A stretch of 64,000 bases of DNA from Hydractinia symbiolongicarpus. Taxonomy: Eukaryota; Cnidaria; Hydrozoa; Anthoathecata; Hydractiniidae. Under the pieces are notes generated by a model. That model was given only the letters and a program-made list of their open reading frames with translations, was not told where the DNA came from and did no database searches. The position numbers were made by a program, and so were the translations under genes. The DNA lies in NCBI RefSeq assembly GCF_029227915.1, contig NC_079880.1, positions 2,172,001-2,236,000 of the forward strand. The letters run 5' to 3'. Shown piece after piece: positions 62,688 through 64,000 of this stretch. How positions within the stretch are numbered: the stretch's first letter is position 1; each line of letters starts with the position of its first letter.

Positions 62688-64000
62688 GTAGTTTTTAAAA
62701 ATGTTTTCATTTTTGATGAGACGCTGAATAAAAGAAGTTTAATCGCCGGCAAACGAAAACCTGCGATTTCCCGTAAATCCTGGACTCGGCCCGTATAGTC
62801 AAAATTATACAAAGAATGTACCCAGGGAGTAAACTCATTTCCCAAACGATTTTTTAAATTATTATTTCACCACTAAAACGCACGAGACTTGTAGTTTTCA
62901 AGAATGTTTTCATTTTCGATGAGACGCTGAATAAAAGCAGTTTAATCGCCGGCAAACGAAAACCTGCGATTTTCCGTAAATCCCGGACTCGGCCCGTATA
63001 GTCAAAAGTATACAAAGAAAGTACCCAGGGAGTAAACTCATTTCCAGAACGATTTTTTAAATTATTTTTTCACCACTAAAACGCATAAGACTTGTAGTTT
63101 TTAAAAATGTTTTCATTTTTGATGAGACGCTGAATAAAAGAAGTTTAATCGCCGGCAAACGAAAACCCGCGATTTCCCGTAAATCCCGGGCTTGGCCGTA
63201 TAGTCAAAAGTATACAAAGAAAGTACCCTGGGAGTAAACTCATTTCCCTAACGATTTTTTAAATTACTTTTTCACCACTAAAACGCATGAGACTTGTAGT
63301 TTTCAAAAATGTTTTCATTTTTGATGAGACGCTGAATAAAAGCATTTTAATCGCCGGCAAACGAAAACCTGCGATTTCCCTAAATCCCGGACTCGGCCCG
63401 TATAGTCAAAAGTATACAAAGAAAGTACCCAGGGAGTAAACTCATTTCCAGAACGATTTTTTAAATTATTTTTTCACCACTAAAACGCATAAGACTTGTA
63501 GTTTTTAAAAATGTTTTCATTTTTGATGAGACGCTGAATAAAAGAAGTTTAATCGCCGGCAAACGAAAACCCGCGATTTCCCGTAAATCCCGGGCTTGGC
63601 CCGTATAGTCAAAAGTATACAAAGAAAGTACCCAGGGAGTAAACTCATTTCCCGAACGATTTTTTAAATTATTTTTTTACCACTAAACGCATGAGACTTG
63701 TAGTTTTCAAAAATATTTTCATATTTGATGGGACGCTGAATAAAAGAAGTTTAATCGCCGGCAAACGAAAATCCGCGACTTCCCGTAAATCCCGGACTCG
63801 GCCCGTATAGTCAAAAGTATACAAAGAAAGTACCAAGGGAGTAAACTCATTTCCCGAACGATTTTTTAAATTATTTTTTCACCACTAAAACGCATGAGAC
63901 TTGCAGTTTTTAAAAATGTTTTCATTTTTGATGAGACGCTGAATAAAAGAAGTTTAATCGCCGGTAAACGAAAACCTGCGATTTCCCGTAAATCCCGTAC
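62688..64000. repeat. Segment duplicated at a shift of 2,430 bp, right copy, cut by the window end
   Basis: This is the counterpart of 60258-61570 in the same order, still matching at the last base of the window. The HOR therefore continues to the right, and its full length cannot be read here. Confidence 0.84.

Larger units (their letters stand above)
1..64000. repeat. Tandem satellite array, ~203-bp monomer, about 315 copies
   Basis: The landmark GTATAGTC recurs at 215, 418, 621 and 824, exactly 203 bp apart, and the same monomer continues to the last base. All copies run in one direction. Words such as GTATACAAAGAAAGTA, CATGAGACTTGTAGT and GATGAGACGC occur in almost every copy, with single-base variants between copies. 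Both window ends lie inside monomers, so the array extends beyond the window. No unique sequence or inserted element interrupts it. Arrays of this type usually form centromeric or pericentromeric heterochromatin in eukaryotes; that placement is inference. I cannot name the satellite family or the species. Confidence 0.98.

Noticed and set aside
1-64000. CENP-B box
   Set aside because: The minus-strand words TTTCGTTTGCCGGCGAT and GTTCGGGAAATGAGTTT keep the TTCG part, but they miss other essential positions of the NTTCGNNNNANNCGGGN core. I see no full match in the common monomer forms.
1-64000. CRISPR array
   Set aside because: There are no short direct repeats separated by unique spacers. The whole 203-bp unit is repeated and nothing in it behaves as a spacer.
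1-64000. Transposon, retroelement or rDNA/5S repeat
   Set aside because: No terminal repeats bounding unique DNA, target-site duplications, poly-A tails, transposase or reverse-transcriptase frames, or RNA-gene promoter boxes were recognised. Recurring blocks are themselves built only of satellite monomers.
1-64000. Telomeric or subtelomeric simple repeats
   Set aside because: No runs of TTAGGG, TTTAGGG, TTAGG or similar short motifs are present.
1-64000. Promoters, terminators or tRNA genes suggested by AT-rich tracts and hairpins
   Set aside because: These elements occur in every monomer and have no gene next to them. Calling them regulatory would have no support beyond chance resemblance.
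1-64000. An undescribed gene system hidden in the window
   Set aside because: I looked for breaks in the 203-bp pattern. The clear ones found were the 172-bp and 84-bp truncated monomers and small indels, none of which carries foreign sequence.

Overview
The whole 64 kb window is one uninterrupted tandem satellite-DNA array. Its monomer is about 203 bp, giving roughly 315 head-to-tail copies, all in the same orientation. I found no unique sequence, protein-coding gene, RNA gene, transposon insertion, CRISPR array or promoter that I could support. Such an array indicates a eukaryotic nuclear genome. It most likely comes from centromeric or pericentromeric heterochromatin read by long-read sequencing, but the species and the chromosomal location cannot be decided from the sequence. 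I do not recognise the monomer as a named satellite.

A typical monomer, taken to start at GTATAGTC, has these parts in order: a GTATAC-containing segment; an AT-rich stretch with two T6 runs; the conserved word CATGAGACTTGTAGT; a hairpin-forming dyad with arms TCAAAAATG and CATTTTTGA around TTTT; a GACGCTGAATAAAAG segment; and a GC- and CpG-rich end that begins with GCCGGC. A counted monomer (621-823) is about 37% GC with 12 CpG.

Monomers are organised into many local higher-order repeats (HORs) of different size. From left to right: two 3,620-bp units of 18 monomers (about 140-7379); a family of 12-, 10- and 15-monomer cycles (7422-17139); 6- and 7-monomer units (17292-19933); a mosaic (about 20346-23195); 5-, 5- and 6-monomer units (23196-26436); two 2,519-bp units carrying an 84-bp truncated monomer (26292-31329, overlapping the previous block); a segment of about 5 kb (30320-35310) that recurs at 45334-49710; two 811-bp units (35317-36945); a 9-monomer 1,827-bp HOR (37190-45190) with one 5-monomer variant; 3- and 9-monomer duplications (49485-53735); and mosaics of 3-, 4- and 12-monomer duplications up to the window end. 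Monomer subtypes change at roughly 29-32 kb, so two array domains appear to meet there.

Nothing here works as a set of genes. The main interest is how the array evolved: nested duplication, whole-monomer gain and loss, microhomology-like truncations, conversion-like mosaics, and a conserved dyad. Unit boundaries were read by eye from diagnostic variants and are approximate to tens of bases unless an exact shift is given.
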